A stretch of DNA of 64,000 nt from Undaria pinnatifida (taxonomy: Eukaryota; Sar; Phaeophyceae; Laminariales; Alariaceae), in contig JABAKD010000002.1 of NCBI GenBank assembly GCA_012845835.1, positions 20,908,129-20,972,128 of the forward strand, in the 5' to 3' direction. The notes beneath the pieces were generated by a model, which saw only the letters and a program-made list of their open reading frames with translations, had not been told where the DNA came from and did not search any database. Positions 12,201-50,100 of the stretch are shown here, piece after piece (within the stretch, counting starts at the first letter, position 1; the number at the start of each line of letters is the position of its first letter). The translations under genes and the position numbers were made by a program.

Positions 12201-12586
12201 TTCCTTGCGGGGTACAGCGGGCGTGCTCTCCCGCTGGGCTGTTTGTTGAACGGCATGACAGCGCCCTGACTCTTCCGCGTTTTCCCTGCGCGACGCCCCG
12301 AACCTGGTTTGCCCCCGCCCGCGCCCATGTGGGCGGTGGCGAAAAAACGCCCCTCTCTTCAATGGAAAATAATTGCTTCTTTGGTGCCGACTAGTGATGA
12401 AAAAATGGTTTTGGGTCGCCGACACCGGTGCCTGGAGACAGAAGCGCGGTGTCACAGGTCCACTGACCCCACGGCTTTCAATGCGTCTGTCTCTCCTCCC
12501 CTCTCTCCCTTTCCCCTTCTCTCTTTCTCTCACTCTCTTCGTCTCTCTGTTTCTCTCCCTCTCTCGGTCGTGGGTCCCCCGTCCAG
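9300..12586. other. Convergent intergenic region between hydroxylase and helicase
   Basis: No gene is supported. A two-copy ~40 bp repeat (CTTTTTTTAGTGCGGCAGTG / CTTTTTTTTGTGCGGCAATG, 9480-9545) and a MITE at 10453-10709 are visible. The remainder contains short frames only. Both flanking genes end here, so it should hold their 3' untranslated regions and polyadenylation sites. Confidence 0.7.
10453..10709 (+). mobile_element. MITE with GATAGAGG-type inverted ends, copy 1
   Basis: The left end is ACGCGTGCTGCGGTAGAGGT. The inverted right end is ACTCGTACTACGATAGAGGT, giving ~20 bp imperfect terminal repeats. The interior (GTTTTCAGAATGACGGGGCT, CTTAACCCGAAATCGTCGG, GAGGTCCTAAGCTCCCAAAT) matches the inverted copy at 54408-54666 over nearly its full length. 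There is no ORF and no clear target duplication. Confidence 0.75.
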
Positions 12587-36568
<23,982 letters not shown>

Positions 36569-36677
36569 GGTTTTGGTAAATTGTCAGAGTGTTGCTGTGC
36601 TGTACGTAGCTACTGCTTCTGTGCTGGTTCTTCTCATCTTTCTCTGTTCGTCCTCTCTTGGAACTAGACGAGAAAAA

Positions 36678-39600
36678 ATGGCAAGGCTGGCATGGATAGG
36701 CACGGCCGTCCTCATGGCCTCCACGGCAGCGGCATCTGAGGAGAGCACGCGGCGCCACCGCAACGAGATTGTCTACGGTAAAGACCATCTCTTCATGGAG
36801 AAGGTGAGAAACACAACATAGCACGTTGTGCTTCGTTGTGTCGCAGGTTGCGCTGCTACCACTGCTGTTGCTGTCTGCTGCCGGTAACTCCTACCAGGGA
36901 GGTGTGGGTATCTTCAGTTGAGCCCAGCGAAGAGGTGGCCGCTGCTGCTGTAGCATAGGCAAATAAACGGCATGTAATGGTTGCCGACAAAAATTGGTAT
37001 CTGCTACGTACCACTACCTGGTAGTTCGTAGAAGTTGGTTCGACCTGAATTTCAACTTGCAAATTGCCCATTTGCCCCGCCTCAATCAATCAAAATATTT
37101 TTCGTGGTTTGGCATGGGGCACTGATTGCAGCATTGCAGTGATCAGAGTGGAGTCTGGTGGGAATGTGATTGTCAGACGCGATGCTTGTTGTTGGATGCT
37201 TCGACTTTTTATTTCGGCCTCTGGCTGCTGTAGCGCCTTTGAGACTGAGAGGGAAAGCAAGAAGGAGAGGGAGAGGGAGAAGGAGAGGGAGAGGGAGAAG
37301 GAGAGGGAGACAAGCAGACAACAATATACACGGGCGACGAGTATAGATAGACACAAAGGGCAAGCAGTACCTGGTACGGCATACTGCTGTAGACGAGGGT
37401 AAAAAGAGTGAAATTGTAACACTGGCTCTGACACAGACGCTGGCAGCTATCATATAAATGAATTACACTCCAGCTGTGAGATCGAGGATTTTGTCGAAAC
37501 TCATCTTTGCAAGCTGTGTGTGATACTCCGATCGCGCGTATTACGGGTTGTGTGTCCTCAATAAGGATATAGGTCGGCGACTCCCCTTGCAACTGCAGTG
37601 TAGCTATCCGGGTCAACAGGGTGACGTTAGTCAGTCTGTGCGCGGAAACTATAAAACCCGTTTTTGAGGGGGACAAAATCTGACCTCTGTGGAAGGAAAT
37701 GCACCAGTTTATCAAGTGAATCCTGTAAGTCGAATAACCGGTGAGGGGAGGGCGGAGTTTTTAAGGACGTGGGGGCCTGGGTTTGATCAAGAGTGGGGGG
37801 GGGCGGGCGGGGCAGCTCAAATTGTGCGTGGAAACTATAAATCCTGTCCTGTAAGTCGTACAACCAGTGAGGAGAGGGCGGAGCGTTCGAGGGGGTGGGG
37901 GGACAGAAGGGTTTTTTTAACCAACATATTTAGGTCGCATAGATGTAGGGGTTTGCTATATGCGTGGTGCTAGGTCTAGGAGATGGTGCGGGTGGTGGGG
38001 AAGGAGGGGGCGTTGGGGGGGGGCGGGGGGGGGGGGGGGGGCGAATAAAAGCTACGTCATGGATGGCTAGAAAGATAATGACGTGATATCAATTGCGTAG
38101 AAGTGTTTATTACTCTGGCCGATTTCGATTGTAGGTGGGGCGTTTGAACAAAAGGGCGGGGAAGAAAAAAGGGGGGGGGGGGGGATGAATTGGAGCTACG
38201 GTATGGATGGCTAAAAAGATAATGAGGTGATATCAGCTGGCTGGTAGTGTTTACTACTTTCAGGCAGGTTTATGCTAGACACAGGCACAAAGATAAGGAG
38301 GGGGACGCAGGAGGGGGGGGTACGAAGATAGGACACGGCAAGGTGATTTTTTAATGTGGGTGCACCAAAAACGTGACACAAACTACCGACAGACGATTTC
38401 CAACAACTTCATGACACAAATTACGGACGGCTAGGTGTTTTGTGAAAAAACAACTCCCAAAACATGATATCTTCACGTAACAGAATCTCGAGAAAAAACG
38501 AAGCAGTAAAGCCTTCTCTTCGGCTTTTGGCGCTAGCTTTAGCACGGCCACTGACAATTAGGCAGCCTCTGCTGCAGGCATGGACGAGTGTGGTTGATCC
38601 GCAGCGAACTATTCCGCTGTGCTCGCTTCTCTGTGGCCATAGTCCATGCGGAACGGTGATTTTTTCGTGTGGGTGCACCCAAAACGTGACTCAAATCACC
38701 GACGACATTCAAACAACTTCGTCGTGACACAAATTACCGACGGCAAGGCGTTTCGTGACAAAACAACTCCCAAAACATGATATATTCACGTAACAAAATC
38801 TCGAGACAAAACCGAGCAGAAGAGCCGTCTCTTCGGCCTTTGGCGCTGGCTTTAGGGCCCAGATTAACGAAGAGCACGGAAAATCGTAATTCGTTTTTTT
38901 TTTTTTATTTCATGAAAAATACACGAAAAATTCAACTCTGCTTCTTATCAAGGAACGGCGTAGTGCGTTCTAGAATTAAAAATACCAAAAGGGTCAACGA
39001 ACACCCGTGGGCGACGACCGAGGCGAGCGATGGCTCGCGCCCTCCCCGGAGCGCCGCGGCTATCGGCAGATTGTTTTGGCCGGCAGCGGCTTGGAGGCTA
39101 TGGCTCTAGGCGTCTCTCGGATGGGCTGGCGCCACCCCGCCGCCCGACACGGGCAGCAGCGACGGGGATATATCGGTCAAACTTCTGAGTAAAGTCGTCA
39201 TGTGGTAGTTGGTCGTCGAGGTGCAGGGCGACGAAAAACTGGGTTTGCGGCGGTCTCGATTGTTTCGAAGCGTTGCAGGGGGTCTACGCTGTGCTAAGAA
39301 CCTTCGGAGGCCGCACGGCGGCTGCTCCGGTCGTCCTACCTCTCGCAATGGTAGCTTCTCGCCTCTCAATGAGCCGACGACATGGCACCATTTCGCGTGG
39401 CCGGCTTCGGTTACATAAAACATGCCATGTCTAGGTGGACAAACTCCCCAATTTGAATATCGATTTTCGACTAAATTCGACCGAGAAAGTCTTTTTTTAC
39501 TTCTTTGTTGAATTTGATTTTTCGTAACAATTATGAGAATGCCTGCTTGGTGATTCATTTTTTGACCAATCAGATGCAAATTAACTTCAATTCTCAAAAA

Positions 39601-42600
39601 TAAAATCGAAATTCGATTTGGCTAGTTCCTCGTTAATTTGGGCCCTTAGCACGGCCGCTGACACTCAGGCAGCCTCTGCTGCAGGCATGGGCGAGTGCGG
39701 TTGATCCACAGCGAACTATTCCGCTGTGCTCGCTTTTCTGTGGCCATGGTCCATGCGGAAAGGCGGTTTTTTGTTGTGGGTGCATCAAACACGTGACACA
39801 AATTACCGACGGACGATATCCAACAACTTCGTGACACAAATTGCGGACGGCAAGGCGTTTTGTGACAAAACAACCCCCACATCATGATATCTTCACGTAA
39901 CATAATCTCGAGACAAAACCAAGCAGTAGAGCCGTCTCTTCGGCCTTTGGAGCTGGCTTTAGCACGGCCGCTGACACTCAAACAGCCTCTGCTGCAGGCA
40001 TGGACGAGTGCGGTTGATCCGCAGCGAACTATTCCGCTGTGCTCGCTTCACTGTGGCCGTAGTCGATGCCTTTTCATGTCACCTTCCTTCTTTTTTTGCT
40101 CGTCGTCGTACGTTTGAGGTACGAGGAAACCCGTACGTACGGGGCGAGAACAGCAGTATGTACGACGATATGAACGCCAACCGACGACATTGGCAAACAC
40201 ATAACAGTAGGTGTAGCAGCAATAGCCGTAGGGCGAAACTTATAGTACATACTGCAGCAATCAGTAGCAACAAGAACCACAGCAGATAGCTTAAAGTGCA
40301 GTACGAGCGCCGTTGGCAAGCTTAGTCGTACTCGCATCACTGTGTCCAATATTTAACGACCGTTTTATTTTCATATTAGAACAGGAAAAAATGTTACATT
40401 TCTTGTAAGAATGATACGTCGTACGAGCGGACGTTCTGGTGTGCTGCTAGACCATCGAGCACACCGCAGGTTTTACATAAACAAGAGCGAATAATTTTTC
40501 CCCATCCGCCGGAGGATAAAAAAAATAAAATAAAAACAACAAGAGCGAACAAAAGCAGTAGCCTTGTTGCGATGTTCTCACCCCACAAATAACACCAGAT
40601 AAAGTACCAAATATATTTCGATGTTTGAGGTGGTCCGCGCATTTGTCATCAGTTTTTCCAAAACGTGCAGCGAAGCCGCGCTCGGGTCGGAGCCCTAGCC
40701 TGGGTTACGGTTGGTGTTAGGGTTAGGGTTAGGGTTAGGGTTGTGGTTTGGGTTAGGGTTGGGGTTAGGGTTAGGGTTAGGGTTAGGGTGGGTCGACGCC
40801 CTCTCGCGATTTGACAAAAGAAACACACACACAAAAACACAAAAACAGCCTGAAAACCTCTATAAAGCGAAATATATTTGGTACTTCATCTGGTACGATT
40901 TGTGGGACAAAGCCGGTAAAGGCGCCTCAACAAGAGTGCAGGGCATGGGGGCCCCCAAAGATTTGGTATAGAATACGATACGAGCACTACTACTCTTAAT
41001 GTTACACCTACATATATATGTACCTGGTACTTCCGTTGCTGCTTAATGTGCAAGTAAATACTATGCGCCCAAGCGATACGGAGGCGCAAGGAAGTTCGGT
41101 GAGTGGCAGCGTATCGTCCATCTCCGAATCGAGTGAAGAGGGCTCGGGCTCGGGTTCGACGCTCGAGCGCGGAGGACTCAGGTTCGGCACTCGGGCTCGA
41201 GCGCGTATGCACGTACCCGGGGAAAAAGGATGGTCCCTGATACCTGCTGCTACTTATTCCGCATCGGCTGCTTGTGCGCGGCTTTTGTGCCGCCCCTGCA
41301 ACGTTCTGTCCATGCATGTCGACGCTTCGAGGCCGCCGCGTCGCTCTCATCGTGGACTACGTGCCCCACCGCTCTTTGGATGGTGTCCCCACCGTTCCTC
41401 TGCTCGTAAGCGCTTGTATTTCGTTGCGTGTCTGTCTTTTATGCCCGTGGCCCATGCGGAGCTTTTCCAAGGGCGTTTATTCCCCAAATTATGCGTTTTG
41501 TGAAGGCATGGTCCTCCGCCCCAATGTAATGAAATCAAACGGGGTTTGCTAGATGCCACATAACCCAACTTGGATCGTGGGTCCAGTATTTGCACCGATT
41601 ACATCTTCATGATGTGGAGATTAGCCAGCAGTGGATGGAAATTACCCCAAAATAGCCAGTTTTTGGGAGATTTCACTTCTAATTTTTTTTTCCAATTTAA
41701 CGACAAACTTGCCCATTCTTTGAATGCATTGGGTCTGGAGACGTGCCCAAACTCCCAGTTGAAGCTTCATGCGGAATCTCTCGCACCATGCGTTTGAAAA
41801 TTCAAGAATTTTATACACTTACACATGAAGTAATTCTACGGTGGGTGGAGGCGTCGGCTTTTGGCGGGGATGTTTTTTTTTTGGCTGGTTGTTTGCCGCG
41901 TTTTTTAGTGGTCGATATGCACCGAATCGCAGGCCTAATTGTATGCTAGTCCGAAAATGATACCCTGGTATGGATTTTCGGGTCCCAGAACCAGACGGGC
42001 AGAATCGGGCTCGCAGTTGACGTATTTAAAATAGTTTTATAGAATCGGATCGACAACCCGTATAATGAAACCCGGATTTTCAGGTTGTTTTTGGACAAAG
42101 CTCTCCCGACTTAATCAACAACGGCGATCGCTTGACTACGTTCTCGTACGAGCTCGCCGGACCAGAGCATCTAAGGCGCACGCAGAGGAAGCTTTGTAGG
42201 TACGGTGAGGGAAAACACGCATGTGCGCTTGGCGCGAGGAGGGGTCTCTCGCCCCTCGCTCCCGCCGATCTCGTGCATCAACGACGACGAGTCGCACACG
42301 GTGGTTGTACTCTTCCTCGACGACACGAGCAGTGTGTATTTTGTGGTTGGCGAGTGGTGCAATCGCGACTGCGAGGAGAGTTGCAAGGCTCTCGTAGTCG
42401 TATCCATCACTATCCGATCCCATCGGCTCGTGGTGAAGCCCGAGATGTGTACCACTGGGTAGCGGGACACAGCAGCATACGGACGAATACGCCCATGATA
42501 CGTGTTGCTTGCTCAGCAGGTAGATATGTCTGATGCGTGTCTTGTGTCTTGTATCACTACTGCTGTTTTCGGCTTGTTACCACGCTTGTCGCCTCCCATG

Positions 42601-44144
42601 ACGTATGGAAAACCAAATCCGGATGCCATTTTCGGATACGATTTTATCTAAAACTGGGCCCTCGTTTCCTTTTGGGGGCCGACCCGAAAACGATATCGGA
42701 AAATGGAAGACTGAAAAATCACCAGGTTGGGTCTTTTTAAGATATGCAAATCGGTTTCGCGATCCGAACGTTAATTTTCGGGTCCAGAAATTATGTTATA
42801 AGATATCTTATAAGATATGGTCTTAAACTCGTATTAATTGTTGTTGTTGTCACATCGCCTGAGCCGGGGACATGAATCAACCCCCCCTTGTGTGGGAAAT
42901 ACCTGACCGTGTTCATTGGCAACCGCGGCGGCGAACGCTTCAGGGATTCCAAACGGGGTCCCTCATTTCCAGGCGCTTTTCAGGCGTCGTCACAATTAGA
43001 AAGCGGTATTTGCTCGTAGTGAAGACGAGCAAAAGTGAAGAGACAGGCAGTAATATATCATAGACAGTTATCAATAGTAGAGGCAGGGACAACGTGTTTG
43101 AGAGATAGCCCGTACAGTAGACATGGAGTGGAAGAGGTAGAGGCAGAGACATACAGAACTAGACAGGGATAAAAGAGAGAGTCATCTCTGATCACGGGCC
43201 TTGATGCGTGCCTCAAACCATATGCCTTAAATAATTCTTTTCAACTTCCGGGAGCTTTTCGCTTTTTTTTTCGCTGAACGGCCTAGGGACAAAAAGCCGT
43301 GGTCACAGGTATCCACCCTTCTTCCTCCCCCCAGTGCATGCCTGACGCTTTTGTCACGCACGCAGGGTTCAACATTCCCACAGCTCCTCAACTTTCTTGA
43401 GTTTGTCTCACGCAGGCTCTCGCTCTGACAGCTTTCAAGGACGGAACAATGATGCAGAAAGCATGCCTCTTTGTTCTCACCGAAATTCGAACCCCAAATA
43501 ACCGCCAGCAGAGACGGCAGAGTAGTACACCAGTCTATTTGCAGCTAAGCTAAATGTTGGCGTGCGAATCGACGACCTGCGGGAATGCTGAACTCGATGC
43601 GCGGTACGCATGGTGGGGGAGAATAGGGGGCCATGTGACTACGACGGCTTGGGCAGGAGTTAACTGCGCACAAACGTTCGCGCGAGTTGAAACGGATAAT
43701 GTAGGGATAAGCACAAGTATGTGCTAGGTACTAGCGGCTGATTACCAGTGTGTATTCACGTTGTGCTTTGTTTCTCCGTGTCAATACCGAGCTCTTGTTA
43801 TCAGGCATACAACAGTTGTAATATTGGATGGCCTGCTATCTCGTCCACAATCCACCGCTGCTTGTATTTATAGTACTGTTGAGTATCGTTGCTACTTGAT
43901 AGTAGTTTTGATTTAGCTACTTTTGACACCCGCTACCACACGCAACAACAATGACCCGGCTACATACGCGGACATTAACGCCTCGCCCCCCCCACTCCCT
44001 CCTGGTCGCGATCGTGGTCTTCCTTTTTTTTTGTTGTCGTCATCGCCATCCTCATCGTCATCTTCACCATCATTGTCGCCGTCGTCATCGTCGTCATCAT
44101 CACCATCATAATCGTCATCACCATCATCATCATCGTCATCATTG

Positions 44145-44175
<31 letters not shown>

Positions 44176-47100
44176 CATCATAATCACCGTCATCATCATG
44201 ACCATCATCATCATCATCGTCACCACCATCATCGTCACCACCATCATAATCATCGCCACCATCATAATCATCGCGACCATCATCATCAACATCACCATCA
44301 CCATCATGATCAGCGACTCTCTCCGCTACCGCACACGTATGTGGATCCGTTGGAGCTCCCTCCCATGTTCTCGTGGACCAACATCGGGGGGAGGTCTTTG
44401 GTGACAAAGAACCTTAACCAGCACATTCCCCAGTACTGTGGCTCTTGGTGAGCTTCTTGGGCACCCTCTCTATACCTTAATTCGGGGCCCCCAATGAATA
44501 CGTGCAACGTAAAACAAACAGCATCGTAATGGTTGTTTGTTAAAACAGTACGCGAAATTACCTAATAAAATCGAGAGTTGAGAAAACAAGGACTGGGTTA
44601 TTGCGCGAATTGTACGTATACCATTTATTATTATACAATCAGTCTGGGACACACACCTTCATAACGGAAGAAGTTGAATGTGGCACAAAGTTAGAGTTCC
44701 TTACGTAAGCACTTGAGAAGTTGAGCGTACCAGTTAATGTACTGAACTAGTGGAGGACACGCACTGCTGTTAGTATCGTAAGAGCTTGCTGTTATAACGT
44801 AAAGAGTTCGAGTCTGGCACGGAGTCAAGAGTTTCTTCACTGGTTCGCGTCGCGTACTATCGTACACTTCAACGCAAAGTGGAGTTGATTTGGAGGGGGT
44901 GGAAGAGTACACGAAACGCAACTGCTGTCCTTTTTTATTCGCCATGCACCAGGTATCTGATATTTGTCATCTGGAATGAGGTGCCCGGTATCAGGTACCT
45001 GGTATCGTTGCCAGGTACCCGCTTTTTGTACCTCTGGTAGTGTGCGTTTTTTTGTTTTTTGTTTTCTGCCTTGTATTTTGCCGGTGTTTTTCTAATTTTG
45101 AGTGTATATCCGCCCCGCTGGCTTTTGTTTGATTTGTTAGCTGGGCTCACGGGGCGCTGAGCAGCCTGGCCGATCGCATCAAGATCCTGCGAGGGGGACA
45201 CGGCCAGGAAATTAACCTCGCCATCCAGGTGACTTGGTTGGTGATGATGACTGTTGTTGTGGTGACCTGGTCGATGCTGATAAACTGCTATTACTACACA
45301 GCATTAGTGGTAGACCTTGCCGCTTACCTGGCGTTCGGCACTGTGATTGAAGCACACTGTGCGCTGCTGCTGCTGCCTGTGTGCGATGCGAAGAAGGAAT
45401 AGCCGTACAATAGCGTTGGTTCATTGGGTGGGGGTTAGGGTTGAGATCAGTTGCGTTCGTATCGCCCTTCACGATATCGGTAGTAGTGTTGGACAAGTCG
45501 CAAGATGCTCCCTTGTGGATGATCTATGGTCGATGGACCGTTGATGGTATCTACTGTGATAGTTGATAGTTGATGTTTTTTTTCCGTTGCTATATAAAAT
45601 TTTGTCCACCGGCGGATGGGCAAAATAAGACTCACCAGATGGTGATTGGTGATTGATACTGATACGTTGATGGATATTAAGTTATGTACAAGAATTCCCG
45701 TCGGAGTCGTGTTATAACGGTTACGGAGGCGACGCAAGAATTAGGAAAGCGAACTGAATACTCGTGTAGCTTCTATCTCTATATATACACTCTCGTATGT
45801 TGTGCATGTGTTTGTAGTCAAGACCATGCTAGAGGGACACAGAATGGGTATCAGCATCTCCGATCAGGTGCTACCTGCTGTTTGACGGTGGATGGTCAAA
45901 AAGGGGTTGTGGCGGTGGCGATGATTGTGGCGATTGATAATTTGACGGTCCGTAGATGAAAAAAAAGTAGTCGCTAGTGAATTGAATTAATAGATCGATT
46001 TTGGTGGTGATGCGATGATTGACGAGAATGGTGGAGGCGACAGCGATGGCGGTGGTGGTGGTGGTGGTGGTGATGGCGATAGTGGTGGTGGTGGTGGTGG
46101 TGGTGGTGGTGGTGGTGGTGATGGCGATGGTGATGGTGGTGATGGCGATGGTGATGGTGGTGGCGGTGATGGCGATAGTGGTGGTGGTGGTGGTGGTGAT
46201 GGCGGTGGTCATGGCGGTGGTGGTGATGGCGATAGTGGTGGTGGTGATGGCGATAGCGGTAGTGGTGGTGGTGGTGGTGATAGTGGTGGTCATGGCGGTG
46301 GTGGAGGTGGTGGTGGTGATGGTGATAGAGGTGGTGGTGGTGTTGATGGCGATAGCAGTGGTGGTGGTGATAGTGGTGGTGGTGGTGGTGGTGGTGGTGG
46401 TTCCGTTGACGGTGACGTTGTCAACAGTGAACGGTGATGACTGCTGTAGTGGTGTTGGTATTGGTAGTGTTTATCGTGGTGGTGATGGCAGTGGTAGGTG
46501 GGTTGGTCGTAGTGGCGGTGGTGGTGGTGGTAGTGGTGATGATCAGATGATTGCTATGATTGGTGGGGACGATGTTGGGATGATGATGTTGGTAGTTGGT
46601 CGTTTGTGTATGGTATTGTGATGGGGGTTTCTGACGCTACTGTTGATGGTGGTGGTGATATTAATTATGACGAGTGTGTCGCACTTTCTCATTCTCTTCT
46701 TGGAACCAATCGTTATAGGCATTGATTAGGCAACGTAACGCACGTCGCTGTTGAATATGTTGATGTCGCGGTTGCTGTCCCGATGTGGTTGATTATGTTT
46801 TCAGTATCCTTGCCAATTACCCCGCTCCTCTTACACAACAGCCCCCCCCCCCCCCCCGCCCCCCTCGTACTGAAAAAATGCTTTGTTGTGTTGGCAAACC
46901 TGAACTTCGCCTCCCTCTCTGTCTCCCACCCTTGACCCCATAATTGCAGATGGTCCTTAACTGCGGTACGGAAGTTGCAGGGTCATGCAATGGCGGTACT
47001 CACACGGGGACGTACGAGTTCGCCTCAAACAACGAGATCCCGTTTGATACCTGCCAGCAGTACCAGGCTTCGGACAACACTTGCGACGGCATGGGGATTT

Positions 47101-50100
47101 GCAAGACATGCTGGGTAAGGAATGAATGTCTGCATTTTCCCCATTCCCTAACCAGTAACGCCTCCTAGGCTATGATTCGATACGGCTCCACGAACGCCAG
47201 ATCTATTTCGTTTCATCATTTTACTTGCTACCACTCTCTCCTGAAGTATAGGCGACCTTGGGACATTAATGTTGAAGTATTTTGTTGCTCATGTTTCCGG
47301 ACAGATTGGCATGTAGATATGTTAATACATGCTGTACATACCCTCCTCGTGTCGAGCAGCCATGAAACGTTCGTTGAAAAAAAATCGCTTGTTTATGGGG
47401 GGGGGGTATCGTAGAATCAGTCATACATGGTTAATTTATGAACTCCTTTGGGACTACCGAGGGGGAAGAAATGTCGAGCGTGTTTGAAGGTCGCAGCGGT
47501 ACGATCACGAGCAAGCAGCCCGAGCTGCTGGAGCAGGGTGTCGTGTCCAGAGTGTTTTAAGAACAGCTGGACGACACGAGCTCAGCGTGGTGACGCGTGT
47601 ACTGCTTGTACTGCTGTACACTCTCCTGGACGGTTGGTGTAGTCGCACCATCGCGTCCTTTTCTCTTGTCGGTATGGACCAAGGCTTACGGTCGCGGGGT
47701 AATTTCTGGGATCTTTATTTGCACTGGCTTTACCCTGTTACTGTTTTGCGGTCTCAAGTTTCCATGCTGTTTTAACTTTGCGATATGAATCCGCAGTGGA
47801 ATGGTGAGGTACGCTGCGCCTAAAACTTGACCTGAAGACCTTTTATTCGTGAGGTACGGAGTTGCTCGTACGAGTATGATAGATCCCACCCGGTGGTTAG
47901 AAAAGGGGGTAGATCATAACGTCATCATCATCATAAAACCATCGTAACATCATAATAGCATCATCGTAACATCATCATAACATCATCATAACATCATCAT
48001 AACATATTCATAACATCATCATAACACCATCATAACATTATCATATCATCCCCCCTAGTAATACCATGCCGTAGCCTTGATCAAAACCGGTAGTGAAAAT
48101 TGGGGTATATCATAACATCATCATAGCATCATCATAACATCATCATAACATCATCATAACATCATCATAACATCATAATAACATCATCATAACATTTCCA
48201 TAACATCATCATAACATTATCATAACATCCCCATAGTAATACCATGCCGTAGCCTTGGTCAAAACCGGTAGTGAAAGTTGGGGTATATCATAACATCATC
48301 ATAACATTATCATAACATCATAATAACATCATCATAACATCGTCATCATAACATCATCATAACATTATGATAACATCCCCCCTAGTAATACCATGCCGTA
48401 GCCTTCGTCAAAACCCGGTAGTGAAAATTGGGGTATATCATTACACATCATAACATCATCATAATATTATCATAACATCATCATAACATCATCATAACAT
48501 TATCATAACATCATCATAACATCATCATAGCATAATCATAACATCATCATAACATCATCATAACATCATCATAACATCATCATAACATCATCATAACATC
48601 ATCGTAACATAATCGTAACACCATCATAACATCATCATAACATCATCATAACATCGTCATAACATCGTCATAACATCGTCACCATAACATCATCATAACA
48701 TCATCATTACACCGTCGTAACATCCCCGCTACTAATGCCATGCCGCAGCCTTGATGTATGCATAGGGTCCCAAAGAGACAATGGGTCTTTAACAAGTTTG
48801 ATATGAGTCATCCCACGGTAAGTGTTGCAGTTTTTGAGCCAAAAAAAGGTATACCTGACCGTTTGAATTCCTCAGGTGTGGAACTATCGGTTCGTACGAT
48901 AATTTTACGAGTATGTTTGTTTTTCGGTCGGGTTGTATTACAGTATCGATCACCACCACCGCCCAAATCGTCAACCATCTTCACCGTTCGCCACCGACCG
49001 TCTTGTAGGAACGCGACATCCCCTGCGAGGCTGTCGAAAGCTACCCTAACGCAACGGTGGCGGAGTACGGGGTTGTGGCGGGAGAAGCGGACATGATGGC
49101 CGAGATTTTCGCTCGAGGCCCTATCGCCTGCCAAATCTATTCGGAACCACTCCACACGTACACGGTGAGTCGTTTGCGATTTATAAGAACCCAATCGGAT
49201 TGCCCCTCCATCCCCCCTCTCGCCATACTCGCCCCTCTCCACGAGCTTGTGGACACGAACGCGGAAAAACAAGAAACGGGCAACGCTTCAATGAAACCAT
49301 AAAAAACACCTTGAGATTTTTGCCGGAACACTTACTGCGGCAGCCCCCCCCGCCCCCGCCCTCCGCCCTTCCCATGCCCTTTCACGCGGATTTGGTATCC
49401 CCCCCTGGTCCGCCAAGTTGGTGAAAACCCGACGTGCTCCGTCCCGGCATAGTTGGGATGCGAGGGTCAATGGTCATACGCCTACGACCATGCACAGATT
49501 GAGTACCCCCCCCCCCTCCCCCCCCGTCCCTGGTCTTCTAAATATTGGCTATATAGGTTTCCCACGCTTCCCCCCTGAGGCTGGGCATCAGGCAAAGTCG
49601 AGGTTTCTGCAGATTTGTTTTCATTGTTTTTTTCTTCTATTCGCCAGAGCGATCCCGTCACGCTCACTTTTTTGTTTGTGTTTGCCACGGCTCTTTTGGA
49701 CCTCCTCCCACCTCTTCCTCTTAAATATCTCTGCCCTCCCCCACCCCTCCCCCTCGCTTTTCCCCTCGCTTAATTTTCGACCCCGTGCCTCCCCGGTGCT
49801 TGTAACGTACGGTTTTCGCCGCGCGCTGCTGCTACTACGGCCATTACCGCCACCACAACCACGACCAACAACACCACTAACACCAACATCAACACAACCA
49901 CAACCAACATCACCACCACCACCAACACCACCACTACCGCCACCACCAACACCACCACCAACACCACCAACATCGCCACCGCCGCCACCACCACCGCTGT
50001 GGACATCGCTCGTGAAGGACGGAGTGATCGACATCCCAGAGCTTCCGCCTCACACTGACCACATCGTCGCTATTGCTGGGTGGGGCGAGACAGAGGAGGG

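Noticed and set aside
41018-41503. 161-codon frame with Ser-rich start
   Set aside because: No family resemblance. Three frames are open in the same GC-rich stretch, and it lies within cathepsin intron 1.
43951-44451. 166-codon His-rich open frame
   Set aside because: Read-through of the CAT microsatellite into the genuine cathepsin exon 44314-44447. The splice acceptor at 44313 removes the His tract.
46015-46621. 140-200 codon Gly/Val-rich frames
   Set aside because: GGT microsatellite translated in two phases, with no other coding signal.
48766-48817. Possible extra cathepsin exon (VPKRQWVFNKFDMSHPT)
   Set aside because: The phase does not fit either neighbour, and alignment to animal cathepsin X is continuous when exon 46950-47114 is joined directly to 49009-49164 (KTCW-ERDIPCEAVESYP).
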